Source: Eutreptiella sp. 'Long Island Sound 2002' (Eukaryota > Euglenozoa > Euglenophyceae > Eutreptiales > Eutreptiaceae). Taken from it: a stretch of 64,000 nucleotides of DNA. Position numbers and translations under genes: made by a program. The stretch is taken from NCBI GenBank assembly GCA_964036045.1, contig OZ038382.1, forward strand, positions 132,484,442 to 132,548,441, in the 5' to 3' direction. How positions within the stretch are numbered: the stretch's first letter is position 1; every line of letters begins with the position of its first letter. The notes beneath the pieces were generated by a model, which searched no databases, was not told the DNA's origin, and saw nothing but the letters and a program-made list of their open reading frames with translations. Positions 1-12,310 of the stretch are shown here, in pieces.

Positions 1-962
1 CAGATCAGGGTGATTAGACATACACACAAGTGCATAGCGACGTTTTTCGCTTGCGCATCGTTTCTCTCCTCACCTTGCTTCACTCTCCTGCGGTGGGTAA
101 GGTGAGTAAGCCCAGGAGGGGCCACCTGCTGGTGGAGTCCGCGATTGTGGGTAAGATTTGTAGGTTTGCCACACCCAGAACATCCACTCGTGCATGCTCG
201 CGCATTCACACACGCATTAAAGGGTAGGCCACGCGAAATGCGCACGGTAAGCCTTGTTTAGGTTACCCAGGGGCTCCTCGGTACCTTCTTGAAGAGAACC
301 TGAGGAGTCTCTTAACGCTTGCTTGCTTGACAGGGCGTGTTTGAGGACAGTGTATTATAGGTCACACTGAGAAGCGTATAATACGTGGAGTGCGGCTTGG
401 TTCCCCAGCCGGAAACACCCCTTCATTGGCCTCTGCTTTACAGGTGGGCAGGTAGGGTGATTGGTGCAGCAGCATACCATTTTTTTCTAGCCCTGCTAAA
501 CAAGGGCGCTGATCACACAAACAATTGACTGCACCTCCGCCAGGAGTGGCGAGGGCAGTTGAACTCCATCGACATCCAGGCTGTGCACGCAACAAGAGCA
601 CCCCTTCCCTCCAAGCCCTATCAGGGGAAACGCGTTGTGGCGTCCCCTGTTAGGCCACAGTTGCTTAGCAGCGCTGTGTTCTCTTGTCTTCTTGACAGGA
701 GGGTCATTAGGGCCCATGACATGATCTTCAACCACACCCAGTACAGTGTGCGTGTAGGAGTGGTAGTCCTGAGTGGGGGCTTGAGCCAGTTGCAGAAGTG
801 CTCGCCCACCAGGATGGTGCCACTGTAGGTAGGGTGTGTAGTGTAGTGGTGTCTCCTGTCCAGCGTGCTTTTCCTCGTAGGCAGGAGAGTGCGTTAGCTT
901 TTGGCCTTTAGCAAAAGTGGGCGTTTTGAATGCCCTTAGCACACTTGGCCACCCCTCCCCTG
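1..962 (-). repeat. Ty3 3' non-coding end / partial 3' LTR
   Basis: This lies directly after the last pol codon (stop at 1,151) on the minus strand. A purine-rich stretch read on the minus strand near 963-953 could be the polypurine tract, which would start the LTR near 950 and run it out of the window at base 1. Bases about 230-730 have a diverged homologue in opposite orientation at 47,764-48,262, which shows this is a dispersed repeat. The 206-codon open frame at 496-1,116 (minus) has no domain I recognise and I do not call it a gene. Confidence 0.6.
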
Positions 963-1150
963 TAGTAGGTAGGGCTTTTGCCGTCTTCCCCAAGGATAGG
1001 CGCCAGCAAAGAAATTGGGCGCCATAGGAGTGGTACCAGTACCTGACTAGGAACTTCGGTCCGACATCAGCGAAGCCCGGTCTCTGGGAGCCACGCCCGG
1101 GAGAGAAGTGAGACACACACAGTCATACGTAGCACACTTAGGGGTAAGGT

Positions 1151-1936
1151 TCAGTCCCTAGCTTTGGTCTTGGAGGCAAGCGTCTCAGCGAGCCTCAGCA
1201 ACTCACCAAGGTTGTTCTGGGACAAGTAGTCAACCAGAACTGAGTTTAGGCGTCCCTCAGGTAGAACAAACGCAGAGAAGGGCTCCCAGGTGGCCTCTTC
1301 GACTCCAAACCTTTCCCAGAGGGTGAGGAAGCGCCAACCCTGGCGATAGCGGTGGCGTAGGACAGACTTCCCCAGGTAGAAGCCCTCCTCAGCCATCTCC
1401 TCGGCGTTCATGTCGGGGAGTTCCCCTTCAACTTCCATAGGGCTGGCAGCCCCTTGTAGGTCTAGGGCGGCGATTTCCTCGTCGTTCAGCTCCCACTCCT
1501 CCCCACAGAGGCCTTCAGGATCATAGTAGCGCTTCAGGTGTTGAGCAGCGCACACCAGGGTCCCCCCTAGACGGGGAGAACACCGCATGGTGATACGGTG
1601 TCCATCCACTCATAGAATCTTGTACGGCCCGAAGTATGGGTCATCGCTGGTAGAGCGTGGCCAGGCAGGTAGTAGACTGTGGTGCACCAGCACCCAGTCC
1701 CCCTCTTGGTAGGTGGCCGGTACTCGGTGCTTGTTCTTCTTGTTCCACTGACGCTCCCTCACTCTCTGGAGCATAGCCTTGGCCTTGTCCACCTTCGCTT
1801 GTTGTTCTTGGACCCATTCACCCACAGAAGGATGGGTGTCCTCTGGATAGGGGGCATGTAGGAACCATGCCGGGCGCCCTAGGAATAGCTCATGGGGCGA
1901 GTAGCCAGTAGCTGAACTCTCTTGGGAGTTCATCAT
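1151..1936 (-). pseudogene. Ty3 integrase C-terminus (GPY/F module) plus chromodomain
   Basis: This continues the integrase frame after a TGA at 1,937-1,939 and crosses a second TGA at 1,610-1,612. The first part has the basic linker and the motif GPYKIL typical of the GPY/F module that ends Ty3 integrases. The second part, about residues 70-130 after the second stop, is a chromodomain-like segment with GWRFLTLWERFGVEEATWEP, followed by a conserved-looking tail to the stop at 1,151. In chromoviruses such a domain tethers the integration complex to modified histones. Both stops lie inside an otherwise continuous frame, so I read this as decay. The chromodomain assignment rests on the W-x(n)-F-x(n)-TWEP pattern. 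Confidence 0.75.
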
Positions 1937-3179
1937 TCAGCATATGACGGGGGGTAGTCTCACCCAGTCTCTGGTGCGTTCAGGTTCGCACCATATCTGT
2001 ACATTCTCCTTCAGGACGCGGATCTGTCGCTCACATAGGGGGTTGCTCGTGTGCGAGTAGGGAATCCCCGTAGACACCTGGACATTGAGGGATCTCAGGA
2101 CCCTCTTGTACCAACCGGTATCTGAGCGTACTCGTACGTCCTCATTCGAGTTGATCTCCTTGGGCGCCCCATAGACACAAAACCACTCTTCCAGGAGTAT
2201 CTTGATTGTCTCCTCCCCGGTAATGTGCTTGGTACATGGGAACACCCTGGTAAACCTGGTCAACCCACAGGTTACCACGAGGGCGAAGTCATAGCCCCCG
2301 AACTTCGGGATCTCTGTGTAATCCACGTATAGAACACAGTTAGCGCAGTGAGGGATGGGCAGGGTCGAGTAGAGACCTCTGTCCCTGATATCCCCTGGTT
2401 TGCAGGACCTGCACGGGCACTTGTCCACGATAGGCTGGAGGGTTCTCCGCAGTTGGTCGTCAGTCCACGTAGTGTGGAACCACTGCTTGAACAGCCTCAG
2501 GGTACGGTCAGCACCCACATGACCGCTGGACCCATGGGTCCACTTCAGCAGCGCTGGGACTCTGTCACTAGGCACCACGATGTGGTCCTTGTGCCAGAGG
2601 CAGCTCTTGTCCCTCTTCCACTGATCTTGGTTGACCAGGAGGGGTTCGAGGCGTTTCTCCAGGCGCTTGTAGATATCCCCAAACTCCTTCAGGTACTCCG
2701 ATTGTTGGAGTCCATCCAGGGGGCGTATGATCGTCATGTTGAGGTCCAGGTGGACGTCCATACGGCTGAACGCCTCCTTAGCCAGCGCTTCAGACCGGGC
2801 GCCAATCAGGGCGTCAAAGTTGTTGCGGCTGATGTAGTCTGCATACTCGTTCTTCACTCCCTGGATATGGTGTACCGTCAGCCGTAGTTGACTGAGGTAG
2901 GTCCACCAGCGCCGTAGCTTGGCCTTCTCAGGTGGGGAGCCCTTCTGGAAACTGCGGACCGGTCCTTGGTCGCACAGCCCGACCACAGGGTTACTCCCCA
3001 ACAGTCGTGCTTGTGAGGATAGCACCAGCATACCCGCGGGCAATTCCTGCTCATAGGTGGAGTAGTTCCCCCTGGCCTGGTTCCACTTCCAGTTCCAGTG
3101 GCCCAGAGGTACTAGGACTGACTTGTCGTCGGGGTAGCTGTGCTTGAGGGTTCCATGTCGGTTGAGACCTTCCGTTCCC
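1937..3179 (-). pseudogene. Ty3 RNase H C-terminal part and integrase core
   Basis: The frame is offset from the upstream RT frame by a single-base change at about 3,179-3,182, where one extra A in CAATAGGGG creates a stop. RNase H residues follow: an acidic YEQEL segment, a CDQG segment, and YADYISR at the end. The integrase N-terminal zinc-binding HHCC site is visible as HGSSGH and, about 40 residues on, CPCRSC. The catalytic triad candidates are D in YVDYTEIPK, D in SNEDVRVRSD and E in CERQIRVLKENV. The protein would join element DNA to the host genome. It ends at an in-frame TGA (1,937). An ATG start at 3,043 is not meaningful because the coding sense runs in from upstream. Confidence 0.85.
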
Positions 3180-5765
3180 CTATTGGGAAATGGCCGAGTT
3201 GAAATCGTCCTTCTCTAGTGCTTGCCATTGGAACAACGTTCCACCACCGCCCACATTGCTGGCGTCGGTCACCAGGATAATCTCCCCTTGTGCCCTAGGC
3301 ACGCCCAAGCACTTAGCGTTGGCCACCTTGTCTTTGAGCTCGTCAAACGCTTGTTGCTCTTGTGGGCCCCAGCACCAAGTAGTACTCTTCTTGATCAAGT
3401 CCGTCAGAATGGCGCTGGTGTAGGCGAAGTTTTTGATATGGCGGCGATAGAAGTTGCACACCCCAATGAAACTGCGTACATCATGAAGTCCTTTCTTGGG
3501 GTCTTCGTGTCGTACCTTAGCATCCATCAGGGGTTTGGCCTTAGAGGCCGCTGGGGTCCACCACCCATAGCCAACGTCAAACCCCAGGTACTGCATGGTC
3601 TCCTGCATGAACTCACACTTCTCCAGCTTGAGTCGTGTGTGGTTCTCCTGGCAGACCGCAAAGAACTCACCCAAGAGGATTAGGTGATCCTCCTTGGTAT
3701 TGGTCCCGAGGCATACATCGTCGATGTGAGCCTCCATCTGGGCCCCACGGGATATAAGCTCCTGCACCTTAGGTCTCCTTCGTAGGATGGACAAGATCTT
3801 GTTCATCAGCCCTTGGAATAGAGCGCGTGCGTTGGTCACGCCAAACGGCATGACCTTCCACTTGAACACCCTCCCCTGAGGGGTGATGAAGGCCAGTAGT
3901 TCCTGAGCGTTGGGCGTCATGTTCACTTGCCAGAATCCGCTCCTCTTGTCCATTTTGGTCTTGTAGCGACAGGAGGCTATCTTCTCCAGGGTAAAATCCA
4001 TATTGGGAATGGACCCTGAGTGGTTCAACGTTTTCTTGTTCAGCTCTCCGTAGTCCACTACCAGCTGTTTGGCTGTAGACCCAGGTTTGGCCACCAGGAA
4101 ACAGGGGCTGCAGTGTAGGGGGTAGTCCCCGTCCTTGTACTCCAGGACTAGGCCAGCGTCGATACATTCTTGTATCTGTCGCTCAATCTCGTCGGCCTGC
4201 TCTTTAGGAGCTGGATAGGGTCTCTTCCGGATCTTGTGACCCACAAACTCGGGTTTCAGCTTGAGGTCCATCTGTACCAGCTTGTCACATGAGGCTGGAG
4301 GGGGTAGTTCTCCGAACACCTCCAGATAGGTCCTTATAAGCTTCTGCACCCACGGGTCCAATAGCTTGATCTTGTCCTCCATGTCCTCGTCAGAGTGTAA
4401 GTTGCTTGCCCCCTGCGTAATAGACGTCGGGAGGTGATCCTCCACCGACTCTTCGCCCTTGGTAGTGTCCTTCAACCCTTGGTAGGCATATAGAAGGTCT
4501 TGTTCAACCATCTCCGGTGGACGATGGCAACATAGGCACACTCGAGGGGGTTCACATACACATTCCTCCGAGAGGTCGTCCTCCTCTGGGGTCCTCACAT
4601 GGGCGCCCCCCACGCTGTTCATGAGCTTAAGATCTACCTCCCTTTGCCAGGTGGTGATCTTCTGTTCGAGGTCCCCCTTCAATTTGGATAGATCTCCCAT
4701 ACGTCCTTGCTTCAGTGGCCATGAGCTGCGGGTAGGCTTAGCGTAGCATAGCTTCTTCGCCACCAACTTTCCTCTTGGAGTCCACATACTCCTTAGCCTG
4801 GATCGAGGGTCCAGCTCTTCGTCCATGGGGTCTTCCACCCTCATGGAGAGTAGGGGTTTCAGTGGGGCGACGTACTCGGCGTTCTCCACTTCCTCCACAC
4901 AGGCCTGCACGAAGAAGGCGTCTTGCTCAGTTTCGTCAACTGAGTGGATAGAGCTAGGTAGCTCAGATAGTCCACACTCAGAGACTCCATCAGGAACAGG
5001 TACATGGCAGGGAGAGTTGGGGGCGTTGGTGTCAGTCACGACGTACTCATCTCCTCCGGGTATAGTGTCGATAGCATCTTGAGGTCGTAGTCGATCCTTC
5101 AAGTCACCCAAGGCGAGTCCATCGCTTTCTCGTTGTATAGCCTGGACCAGAGTCGCGTCCAGATCCTCCCAGGGGATGGAGGTAAGACCTCCGTCCACCA
5201 CTCTGAGCATACTCCCCCATCCGGGTTTCCCAATAGGCGTCTTACGCCCCAGAGGCACGTAGATGGCCTCATCAGGTAACCGAACAGAGCTGATAGTCAG
5301 CCTGTCAAGGAGGTCTCGCCAGTACTCGTTGCCCCCATGGGCTCCCCAATCGGGGGAACACAGGACCATACGGGAATGTTTCAAGGCAACCTTGGTCAGG
5401 ACCTTCCCCAGTTCACTGAACCTGGGGTTCCCGTAGGCCATCCCGAAAGAGGGCCAGTAAAATTTGTAGCTGCAGTTCTTCCCCTTGCTGCAGTAAAGGT
5501 CCAGTACATGCTGCTTGTCGCTGGCGAACAACTCCACGCTCAGGTCTTCTCTAGAGTAACCCAACTCCTTCAGACCTTGGTCTAGGACTTCCCCCAATAG
5601 TTGATAGTCCTCAGTTTTGGAGGCCGCCATCATGGTCGAGGGCTCCTCCTTCGATAGCCTCAGGTAACTCGAGGTATGTTCCGACTGCTCCAGTGGCACA
5701 GACTCTCTGCCACTGCCGTGGTCCACGTAGAGGAGGTAGGGCGCTTGCAGCGTCAGGGATTGTAT
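3180..5765 (-). pseudogene. Ty3 pol: methyltransferase-like region, reverse transcriptase, RNase H start
   Basis: The frame runs from the TAG at 5,766 to the frameshift stop at 3,180, about 860 codons. Residues about 62-130 form an unusual domain, rich in aromatic residues and containing AYGNPRF and VLCSPDWG. It recalls the phage-type adenine methyltransferase domain found in some retroelements, with GNPRF in the place of NPPY. Then come about 330 acidic, spacer-like residues. RT starts near residue 480 (RKRPYPAPKEQADEIERQI), with the first catalytic Asp in TKMDKRSGFWQV and the paired Asp in HIDDVCLG near residue 668 instead of the usual YxDD. RNase H starts with ILVTDASNVGGGG near residue 820. 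RT assignment is firm; the methyltransferase reading is tentative. Confidence 0.85.
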
Positions 5766-6062
5766 CTAGGAGTGCTGCACAAAGAAGTCAGTCCCCAATA
5801 CAAAGTCGAAGGCCTCAGTGTCCATCACATAGAACCGATAAGCGATAGTCCGGGAGCCCATAGGTACCTCCACTCCACAGTCCTCGCAGCTGTGCACCAC
5901 ATGTCCATCCCCCATTCGTATAGCCGCGGTGGTCATGGTGTTCTTCAGGCTCTCACAAGGTAACATTTTCTTGGCCACTATAGATATGGTGGCTCCAGTA
6001 TCCAATACCCCCAGGTATTCACGTCCCCCTAGTCGGATACGTACCCAAAACAACAGGTCTTT
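5766..6062 (-). pseudogene. Ty3 aspartic protease domain
   Basis: A retroviral-type aspartic protease that would cut the Gag-Pol precursor. The active-site motif LGVLDTGATISIV is intact, and the second half contains the expected hydrophobic FDFVLGTDFF segment. The frame starts exactly at the LINE target-site copy (6,048-6,062) and joins the end of gag at 15,596. It ends at TAG 5,766-5,768, beyond which the same frame carries on into the RT region, so the stop is either decay or a read-through site; the number of other stops favours decay. Confidence 0.85.
6048..6062 (+). repeat. 15-bp target-site duplication of the LINE (left copy)
   Basis: AAACAACAGGTCTTT matches AAACACCAGGTCTTT at 15,581-15,595 at 14 of 15 positions. 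It is followed by four T (6,063-6,066), the short poly-A of the minus-strand LINE. The two copies encode the same protease codons (K-D-L-V/L-F), and excision of one copy plus the insert rejoins gag and pol in frame. Confidence 0.88.
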
Positions 6063-6654
6063 TTTTGAGGCATGGCGGTCCCCCGCCCAAAGCATTGCAC
6101 CAAAGCGGCCTAACCATGGGCAAAATGAGCGTTCATGGTGAGCCGAAGTTCTCGGAAGGACAGCCGCGGGTATTTACAAACCAAGTCAGGGTAAAAACAC
6201 TGCATGAACTGCACCATGGGCCTGAAAAGGTTGAAATACTAATGGAGGCCATTTCGGTGAAAGATGCAAAGGGATATATAGCCTATACCAAGGCAAAATA
6301 ACAAAAAGATGATATAATGGAAAAATGGACCAGTGGATTGAGCGAAGAGAAGCGAGCAAGTGCAGGGGCAAAAAGTAAAACAGACTGGAACATTCTGGCT
6401 TGCCTGAAATCAGTCTGGGGCCCTGTAGCTGATCTGAGAATTACTAAAGTACAAAGCCCTTTCATTCTGCTCAAGTCTTGCGCTCTTGCCGTAGTGGTCC
6501 TGAAAAAAAATAGAAAAGAAAAATTCCAATTGATGGCTCAAACAAAAAAGACTCAATGGATCGGTAAGGTTTCCTGGTGCGCAGAGCTGTGCATACAGTG
6601 GTGCAGTGTGGTGCAGTGTGGTGACGGTGTTGTGTCCTGCCGTGTAGGAGGGTG

Positions 6655-7190
6655 ACGGGTGAAGGCTGATGTGTCAGATGGTTGTTGGTTGCTGGCTGCG
6701 TGTTGGTGGGTGTTGGCGGCTGCTGTTTACTGGCTGATTGCTCATGGCGGCTGGGTGCTGGATGTTGACTGCTGCTGCTGTTTGTCGTTGGCTGAGGACT
6801 GCTGGCTGCTGGTCGCTGGCTGCTGGTTGCTGGATGTTTGCTGCTGGATGGTAGCTGGGTGCTACTTGCTTGATGATACAGGTCGAAGGAGTGTCGGAAG
6901 AGGGGAGCAGGTAGCCGGGGGGGGGGGGGGGGGATAATGTCTGGGGTGTCTGGGGAGAGTGGTTGGGGGGGGGGGGTGTTTGCTGGCTGTTGTCGCTGGA
7001 AGTGTCCTACTGTGGAAGGGAGGCGGTGGGTGGTTGATCTGCTGGTTGTTGGCTGATGGCCGCTGGTTACTGGTTGTTGGTCGCTGGCTGCTGGTTGCTG
7101 ACTGTTGCTGCTGCTGGTTGTTTGCTGTTTGTTGCTGGCTGTTGGCTGCTGGCTGTTGGTTGCTAATTGTTTGCTGTTTGCTGACAAGAC
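6655..7190 (-). repeat. CAGCAACCAGC-type short tandem repeats in the LINE 3' tail
   Basis: The plus strand shows degenerate repeats of TGCTGGTTGCTGGCTG with two pure G runs near 6,918-6,933 and 6,966-6,976. Open frames here in several phases are a by-product of the composition. It lies between the ORF2 stop (7,248) and the LINE 3' end (6,063). The stretch 6,067-6,654 shows no recognisable feature. Confidence 0.7.
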
Positions 7191-7247
7191 GAGAGTGCCG
7201 CTGGTGAAGCGAGTGTATGCGTTGGGGTTGAAGGATGGGCCTGGGGG

Positions 7248-10200
7248 TTAAGTGTCATTTGGAGGAGGTATGCGGTTGGTGATGTGAGGATGTAGTGGTT
7301 GAGGTGGAAAGTGTTGAAGTTGTATGGCTGAAGTTTTGGTGGGGGGTTTCGGTTTTGTGGTAGGGCGTTTAGAGTGAGGTTGTTTGTTGGTTGGTTCTTT
7401 GTTGGTAGGGGATGGAAAGCGTAGTGGGTGGGGAGCGGTGGATGATGTGCTGTAAATCGAAAAAGATTCGTTCCAGGGGTTGGAGGTGGTTGTCGGAGAT
7501 AACTGATGAAGGTTAGAGATGGGGTTGTCGATGAGCCATTGTTTGGTTTCGTTGAGGAGGGTGGTGAGAGGTTTTTGTCGATGTTTTAGGGCTTGACGAA
7601 GAGATTTGATGTTGGAGTAGTAGGTTGTGTTTGGTGGGGGTGTGCGTAATTGATTGCTGAGTGTATTGGGTATGAGGGTTCGAATGAAGTTGCCGCGGTT
7701 GCCTTTGGAAGCGGTGGCCCACCAAGTGATGATGGTGTTGTGGAAGTGCCCATTCCAGGTGTTGAAGAATTTTTTTCGTATTGCGTTAGTATTGTGGCAT
7801 TCGGTGATGAAGGTGATGGGGTCTAAGGGGTGGTGGTGGTTACAAAGAGGGCAAAGGTAGGTGTTGAGGATGAAGTGGGGTTGGTAGCCCTTGCAAGAGA
7901 AGAGGCCATTCACCCACTTAAAGGTGAAAGTGGAGAACCACGAGGATTTGAGAAAGAAGTGATTACTAAGGGAGAGGTGAATGTTGTTGTGTTGATGGGT
8001 TGGGAGTTGATGTTTCGTGAGTTTAGAGGTTATTTTGCCGGGAAGTGGAGTTTGGTTAATGGCCAGTTGTGTGGAAGTTGTGGGGTAGAGAAGGTAATCC
8101 AAGTGGGTGGTGCTCCATTTGGAGACACTGTCCGCCGCGTCATTGCCGGGGAAATCGGCATGTCCTTTGATCCAAGTGAAAAGGATGGCGATGTGTTTTA
8201 GATGTTGGAGAAGATGCCATATGAGGTTGTACCAAAGAGCAAAGGTATTGTTGCTAGTGGTGAAGGGGGGAGAGTGAAAGTGAAGGAGGGTATTTAGGGT
8301 GAGGCATGTGCTCAAGTTGTCGATGGCGAGGATGATCGGTTGGGGGAGGGTGGTGAGTTGAGGGTAGAGGAGGGGGATGATGATGGCATAGATTTCTGCT
8401 GGGTATGACCCTTTGAGGGGAGAGGGGGAGGTAATGATAGTGTGGTCGTTGGGTTGGAGGGAGATAATTGCGGCTAATCCAGAGGGATTGGAAGAGTTGG
8501 GGTCGTCCGATCCGTCGGTATAGATGATAGAGTAGGTGGTGTTGGATTGGAGAGCGTTGAGTAAGTCGTGACAGCCCCAATAATCCAGATGTGAAAAGTT
8601 GGGAAGGGGAATATTCTGGTTGAATTTGAGCTGGAAATGATGTGTGGTTGATAGGGTGGTGGTATGTGAGATGGGGAAGTCTTGCAGTGTGGTTGGGCAT
8701 ATTGGGTGTGTGGGGGTAGTAATAAAGGATGAGAGTTCGTTGCCCTTTTGAGTGATGAAGGAGAAGTGGTGGGTGTCGTGAAGGTGGAAGATGTTGTCGG
8801 AGAATTGGACTGATGTGGAGTGGAGATTGTGTTGGATGGTTGTGCCCGGGAACCAGAGATTTGAATTTTCGTTGCTGTGGTCGAGGAAGGCGACTTGGAT
8901 GGCTGAGTTGACTGGAAGCGATCGGACCTGGCAGGGGTTGTGGTGTGGAATGTTGTGTGTTTGGATGGAGAAGTGGTGGGCTGAGGTGATGAGCATGTCT
9001 TGCAGGAGGTTAGAAGCTGGGCCGCGGTGGAAAAGGGTGTGTTGGATAGAACGATTGGATGTGGGGGGACCTTCGTTTGATGTGTAACGGAGGAATTGGT
9101 TGATGGCTTGAGTGTGGGTAACGTGTGATATTTTGGTGATGCCAAGACCAAGAGTGTGACGAGGAGAATATTTGGTTTTGTTGGGAGTGCGGAGTGAGAG
9201 TTTGCCTTGGGATGCTATGTTGACCCAAATGGAGTGGTCAAGTGTGTCAAGAGATTTGTTGGGGAGGGAATTGTAGATGAGGCGGTAGGCAAGGATAGGA
9301 ATAAGTTGAATGTTGGAGAGTTTGATGAGTTCGGTGTGTGATAGGGATAGAGGAAGGAGGTTGGTGAAGAAGGAGTTGACGAGGTTTTTTAGGAGGAGGA
9401 ACATTTGTTGATTTTGTTGAGAAGTAAAGAAGAAGACCCCTAAGTATTTGTAATATTGGCGTGGTTTGCCATGTTGATCGAAGGTGCTGAAGTGGGTAGT
9501 AGAGGAAATGCGGATGGTGAGGTGAGGGGCATTGTTGAGGGCGTGGAGTTCGGATTTGGTGGCGTTGAAGGAGAGGCCGTATTTTGGGCCTACGTTGAAG
9601 AGGAAGGAGAGTGCAGTGTGCAGGATTTTGGGGCGGGCAGTTTGTAGGGCTATGTCGTCAATAAAGGAGAACAGAGCGGAGAAGGTGTGAGAAGGGAGCA
9701 AGGAAGAGAGTTTGCGGATTATGGGGTCGATGAAGAGATTGAAAAGAATTGGAGACATTGGGCATCCCTGGCGGAGTCCCCTGATAGTCATGGCGGCAAA
9801 AAGAGAGAAGCCATTGACGGTGGGATAGTCAGCGGGATGAGAGTATGGGTTTTGGATGAGAGAGATAATGTGTTTGGGGAAGTTGTAGTTGTGTAGGATT
9901 TGCCATAGGGCTTGGTGCGGGACGGAGTTGAAGGCCTTGTTGAGGTCCAGGTAGAGGTGGTAGATGTCGGGGTGGAGGGAGATGTTGGAGATCATGGTGA
10001 ATATCAGGTCTGTGGTGCGTTGATTGGGGATGCCACCGTATTGGGAGTGGTGGAGTAGGTTATATTTGGTGGCGTCGAAGGTTAGGGCGGTAGCGGCATA
10101 TGAGGCGAGTATTTTATAAATTGTTTGGAGAAGAGCTATGGGTCGGTAATAGGGTTGTGGGGGTCGTGTTTCTTGTAGAGGAGGAAGATTCGAGCGGTGA

Positions 10201-11977
10201 GCCATTGTTTGGGAATGGGGTTGGTGATGAAGTGGGAGCATATGTGAAAGAGGAGAGACTTTATGTGTTTGGGAGCTAGGTGGAAGAGGTATAGGTTGGT
10301 GTTGTCAAAGCCAGGGGCTTTGACTGGGTTTGAGTTTGAGAGCAAGGTGTTGAAGAAGGTTTCAGTGAATTCGGGGTGAGGAGCGTCCTGAGGAATGGAA
10401 GGGGAGAGCTCCATAAGGGAGTCGATAAGTTGGGGTTCTATCTGGAAGTCTGGGGGTCCTCCTAAAGCGGTGAGGCACTGGCCCATGGATTCGCAGAGGG
10501 AGTAGGGGTCGGAGGTGAGATTGTTGTTGGTATCGTATAGGGCCATGGGTGTGGTGGAGCGGGGGGTTAAGATGTTATTGAGAGACTTTTTAATTTTCCG
10601 TCCTTTAATGAGAGAGTGATGGAGACGTTTTTGGGATTGACGTTTTTTCTTTTCAGTCCATTTGTCCAGGGTGTGTTGAAGTGTCTTGGCTTGCTTGGAG
10701 GTTAAAGTGGTGGAGGGTTGGATGTTGTTGAGTTGGTGAGTGAAGGCCTTTTCGATTCTGGTAGGTTTGTGGGAATGGTGCTGGTTGGTGACCTACTTGT
10801 AGGAGTTGACAAGAGAGCAGAGGATGTTGTTTGTAGTGTCGATTAATTCGTCGATGGGAGAGTTTAAAATGGAGGTCATGTTACTTTGGGTCCATGTGTC
10901 CAGGGAGTGGAGGCGTTGGAGAAATTTGCTGTGTTCTTCTTTGTTGAGTTTTCTGTAGTAGATGTCTGCGTGGGGAATGTCGTAGATGTTTAGCGGGTTG
11001 GTAGGTATGTTAATGGTGGAGGTGACAGGGTAGTGATCGGAGTTATTGATGGTGGTGTTGATAAAGGTATTTTGTGGATTGAATATGGAAATGAAGGAGG
11101 AAGAAGCGATAATGAGATCGATGCGAGATTGGGAGTCGGGTAGGCGCTTGTTACGGGGCCTTGTCCATTGGCGGAGATGGGGGTTTTGGGACCGAAAAAG
11201 GTCATGTAGCCGGGGTGTAGTGTCTGGGGTTGGGGGGTGTAGTTGGTCATAGAGCCAAGGCCAGGATTTCCGGTGTTTGATGTTGTCGGTGTCTAAGTGT
11301 GGTTGTAGGTGAGTGTTTATGTCTCCAATGAGGAGGTGAATTGGTTCCTTTTGCTGGAGAGTGATGATGACGTGTGCGAGGCGTTGTTGATGTGATTGGA
11401 TGTGGGTTTTATAAATATTGAAGATGCGAAATGTGGGGTATCCCGGTAGGGTGATGTCTATGGTAGTGAGACAACCGTGAATGTTAGTGTGGTGGGTTTT
11501 GCGGCAAAAGGGAGCGAGGTGTTTGTGGACAATTATGGCAGTGCCGTTTGTTTTGTCGGGGGCATAGTTTTCGAAGGTGGTGAGGCCAAGGGAGTTGGCA
11601 AGGGTAATGTTGGAGGGAATTTCCTGAAGGCATAGAATGTCTGTTCCTTTGCTAACGTGGTGGAGGACGGTGGCTTGGATGTCGTGCATGTTTTTGGCAG
11701 TGTTATGAGTTGTGATCTGTAATGTGGTTTTAGAGAGGACTGGGTGATGGTGTTTGGTGGTGCTGGGATGGTGAGGAAGAAAAATGAAGGGGGGTTTGGT
11801 GGTGTTGTTGTTGTCACCATTAGGCCCGGTGTTGGGATCGCCGGCGATTGGGTCGGGGGGGTGGTGGTGGGGTAGTGGGAGTGATAGTGATGTGATTGTG
11901 AGCGTGGGTGTGTTCGTGGTGTGAGGTCGGGTTGTTGGTGAACACGAGAGGGAATGAAATATCAATGTGGGGGACAT
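7248..11977 (-). pseudogene. LINE ORF2: endonuclease, reverse transcriptase, RNase H, zinc knuckle
   Basis: The APE-type endonuclease occupies 11,977-10,793, with LCLQE, GDINTHL, RIDLIIAS and SDHYPV as the expected catalytic blocks. An in-frame TAG at 10,793-10,795 is followed by the same frame to about 10,150. A frameshift then passes the sequence to the frame 10,241-7,248 at the YYRPIALL motif of RT. RT has a conserved GLRQGCPMSPILFNL block and FIDDIAL near 9,660. RNase H follows with YTDGS (near 8,520), AEIYAI, AIDNLS and the H-x-D end GHADFPGNDAAD. A CPLCN...TECHN cysteine-histidine cluster lies near 7,800-7,850. The protein nicks the target and primes reverse transcription there. Only two lesions separate it from an intact frame. 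Confidence 0.92.
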
Positions 11978-12310
11978 AAACCCAAAATCCGTTAAAGTGA
12001 AGGAGTCTCCATGATGTCAAAGCGCTCGTGCTCGGGAAGGGAGGCATGAGTGTAAGAGAACCGTGGAGTTTTGGGCGCAATTCGTGAAGCACACAAATCA
12101 AATTTCTGTTAATTTGTAATATTCTCCATGATGTTGAAGCGCTTGTGCTCAGGAGGGGAGGCATGGGAATAGGAGGTTCTCGGATTTTTGGGACCACATC
12201 GCTTGAGACCAAATGATGAGGGACATACATCCAAATTTTGTTAACGTGTGAGAGTCTCCTTGTTGTCGAAGCGCTCGTGATCGGGGGAGGAGGCATGGGA
12301 ACAGGCAAGC
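11945..12310 (-). repeat. Three ~120-bp tandem repeats in the LINE ORF1-ORF2 spacer
   Basis: Three diverged copies share a core near 12,021, 12,138 and 12,271 (GCGCTCGTGCTCGGG followed by a GGGAGGCATG stretch). Spacings are about 117 and 132 bp. The 441-codon open frame covering this spacer (11,820-13,145) repeats the same peptide three times and has no domain, so I treat it as non-coding, or at most unknown. Confidence 0.6.

Noticed and set aside
496-1116. 206-codon frame in the Ty3 3' region
   Set aside because: It lies in LTR-like sequence, the homologue at 47.8 kb does not keep the frame, and it has no motif.
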